Source: Aquanectria penicillioides
Lineage: Eukaryota > Ascomycota > Sordariomycetes > Hypocreales > Nectriaceae
Direction of reading: 5' to 3'
NCBI GenBank assembly: GCA_003415625.1
Contig: PYIU01000011.1
Location: forward strand, 509,001 to 573,000
DNA length: 64,000 bases
The notes beneath the pieces are model-generated. The model was not told the DNA's origin. It saw only the letters and a list, made by a program, of their open reading frames with translations, and did not search any database. Both the position numbers and the translations under genes were made by a program. Below, piece after piece: positions 62,660 to 64,000 of this stretch (its first letter is position 1; each line of letters starts with the position of its first letter).

Positions 62660-63435
62660 AGCTATATTTTTAGTAAAAAGACCTTTATAAACTATTTTTT
62701 AAAGATAATACTATTAAATTAGCCTAAAAGAGTTAAATTATATTCTTAATTAAAGATTTTATTAAAAAACTATTATTCTTAAAGGTTTTAGCTAGTAAAG
62801 ATTACAATTAGCTAAAGATAGCATTTAAATATACTTATATACTTAAGAATAAATACTTAAATAATTAAATTGCTCTTTATAATTATTAAATATTGCATAA
62901 AAAAGCTATTTATTACTTTTCTAGCCTATATTTCCCTTTCTATAATGCTAGTTTTATTTATATTATAGATCTAGCTATAGCTAATACTCTTAATCTTAAT
63001 TTAGTTATTAAGGCAGCTATAAAAGGCCTTAAGCCTTTTTAGTATTATTATAAAAGTATAGGCAGCTTTAATAAACTATAATGCCTTTATTTTAATAACC
63101 TTATAGCATTAAATAAAGCAATTAACTTAATTATAATTAAAATAATTATTATTATTACTAAAGCTTAAAATTATTTAAGTAAAGCCATCAATCTAATGCC
63201 TTAAAGGCAGCTAGCTAGCTTTTTCTTTATTAATAATTTAATTAATAAAGTCTTTCTCTTAAACTAGCAATAGTCTTTATATTTCTTACTTTACTATATA
63301 AATATTAGTTACTTTAGAAAGTTAGTTTTATAAAGTACTTTAAGAGATCCTATACCGCTATATAGCCACTTAAATTAAGGTAGTTTTAGCGTTTTTAAGA
63401 GCCTTAGAAATTTAATATTTACAATCAGTAGGCAT
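62660..63435 (-). pseudogene. pogo/Fot1-like transposase, N-terminal half
   Basis: ATG at 63,435 (minus) begins MPTDCKY then ISKALKNAKTT, followed between RIP stops by a helix-turn-helix-like segment (ISxSTLxNxLSK) and RLLLVxEKDFINxIINKEKA, the psq-type HTH and CENP-B-type HTH regions of pogo transposases. It breaks off where the TTAAT duplication of element A begins. Confidence 0.82.
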
Positions 63436-63533
63436 TGTAGAGTATTTTGGTCAAAATTTAAGTTCAATACAATATAAATTGGCAATATTATAATCGAGTT
63501 CCTTTTAGGGGTAGTGATGCAATGAAGTCGATA

Positions 63534-63582
63534 ACAATGTAGCGGATTTCAGGGGATGCCGGTGTTGTGGGGACCCACTCTA
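63534..63582 (-). repeat. second inner inverted-repeat block, right
   Basis: Reverse-complement partner of 39,081-39,129, sharing GGGGATGCCGGTGTTGTGGG. Confidence 0.85.
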
Positions 63583-63622
63583 AATTATTACCTAAATTGT
63601 ATAGGGACTAAAGTACCTTTTA

Positions 63623-63715
63623 TTTTGCAAATCAACGTCCCTTTTGCAAATCAATGGCCCCCCCGTGACTGAGAATCTGTCACGGGGGAAAGGTCGGTTT
63701 AGAGATCCCCCCTAG
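63623..63715 (-). repeat. right terminal inverted repeat with hairpin
   Basis: Reverse complement of 38,877-38,968. Hairpin arms are at 63,660-63,669 and 63,679-63,688. Base composition is normal and shows almost no RIP. Confidence 0.93.
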
Positions 63716-64000
63716 TAGCATAAAAAGGGCCGGATTTCTTAAGTAATCACGTATAAAATCAAATGTCACCGAGCTTGTGAAAGAAAGGTAGCCGGCTTTG
63801 CGCGTGTCCTTGTCATCTGATGCGCTTCTAGCTTTGAAGACAGGATGTGCTCTTCTCTGAATCCGGATGTCTGGAACTTTTCGATCCTTCCCATTAATCA
63901 ACGGAACTCCAGCAGTTGTCAGCATTCAAGCAAACACAGTTCGTGGTGAACGCTGTAGGCTGGTTTGATGTGCATATTAACCTTGAGTAAACTTGACCTT
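63716..64000. other. right flank of the nest
   Basis: Normal base composition returns at once. A minus-strand frame from 63,925 enters the inverted repeat and ends there, so it is not a convincing gene, though an exon fragment of a disrupted gene cannot be excluded. Confidence 0.4.

Larger units (their letters stand above)
38877..63715 (-). mobile_element. pogo/Fot1-like DNA transposon enlarged by nested insertions
   Basis: Both ends carry the same inverted repeat beginning CTAGGGGG(G)ATCTCTAAACC, flanked by TA at 38875-38876 and 63716-63717, the target duplication of the Tc1/mariner-pogo superfamily. Removing the LTR element between 40,019 and 62,654 (plus one TTAAT copy) leaves about 2.2 kb, the normal size of a Fot1-type element. 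The minus strand then carries a split transposase: HTH-type N-terminal half at 62,660-63,435 and DDE C-terminal half at 39,138-40,013. The interior is heavily RIP-mutated, so the copy is dead. Confidence 0.88.

Noticed and set aside
39240..63400. Centromere or mitochondrial DNA insertion
   Set aside because: The AT content is explained by RIP of recognisable transposase, RT and integrase sequences; there are no mitochondrial genes.
38877..63715. A single giant 24.8-kb element with terminal inverted repeats (Maverick/Polinton-like or Starship-like)
   Set aside because: Internal LTR pairs with their own target duplications explain the size; the shell alone is about 2.2 kb with a pogo-type transposase. 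No captain recombinase, capsid or family-B polymerase signal was seen.
63680..63925. 81-residue minus-strand frame at the right border
   Set aside because: It runs into the inverted repeat and stops there; without the sequence beyond the window it cannot be told from chance.

Overview
The window looks like a chromosome segment of a filamentous ascomycete (Pezizomycotina, probably Sordariomycetes; this is inferred from gene style, not from a marker gene). Genes carry short introns of about 30-90 bases with GTRAGT-type donors. The families are typical of these fungi: a PNP_UDP-NACHT-ankyrin NLR, LaeA-like methyltransferases, a CFEM protein, a Clr5-ankyrin protein, an F-box protein and a Zn2Cys6 factor. 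Exon structures were worked out by hand. For eleven genes the joined exons give an uninterrupted frame whose length is a multiple of three; no transcript data were available.

Layout. Positions 1-6.2 kb hold a multi-zinc-finger gene that runs in from the left edge and, tail to tail with it, a 1324-residue NLR. Positions 8.4-16.7 kb hold metabolic genes: a cytochrome P450 divergent from a LaeA-like methyltransferase, a second LaeA-like methyltransferase, and an arylamine N-acetyltransferase. Positions 17-27.3 kb hold an F-box protein, a GPI-type CFEM protein, an intron-containing tRNA-Ser(GCT), a 1192-residue Clr5-ankyrin protein and a small secreted cysteine-rich protein. Positions 29-38 kb hold an intact NmrA-like gene, a broken NmrA/isoflavone-reductase-like gene facing it, a decayed Zn2Cys6 regulator, a secreted PI-PLC-like enzyme and an MFS hexose-type transporter.

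From 38,877 to 63,715 the sequence becomes extremely AT-rich and almost free of open frames. This block is three transposons nested inside each other. The outer shell is a pogo/Fot1-like DNA transposon (inverted repeats, TA target duplication, transposase on the minus strand). A Ty3/gypsy LTR element (40,019-62,654, plus strand, 311-bp LTRs, duplication TTAAT) split the transposase gene. A second Ty3/gypsy element (about 45,841-58,249, minus strand, LTRs of about 380 bp, duplication CTATT) split the first one's integrase. All three interiors carry heavy C-to-T and G-to-A decay of the kind made by repeat-induced point mutation (RIP), while the terminal inverted repeats of the shell are nearly untouched.

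How the genes may work together is inference. The NLR and its zinc-finger neighbour could be an innate-recognition locus. The P450, two methyltransferases and acetyltransferase could be a small detoxification or secondary-metabolite group, but no backbone synthase is visible. The decayed reductase, the damaged regulator and the transposon nest together mark this as an accessory, fast-changing region.
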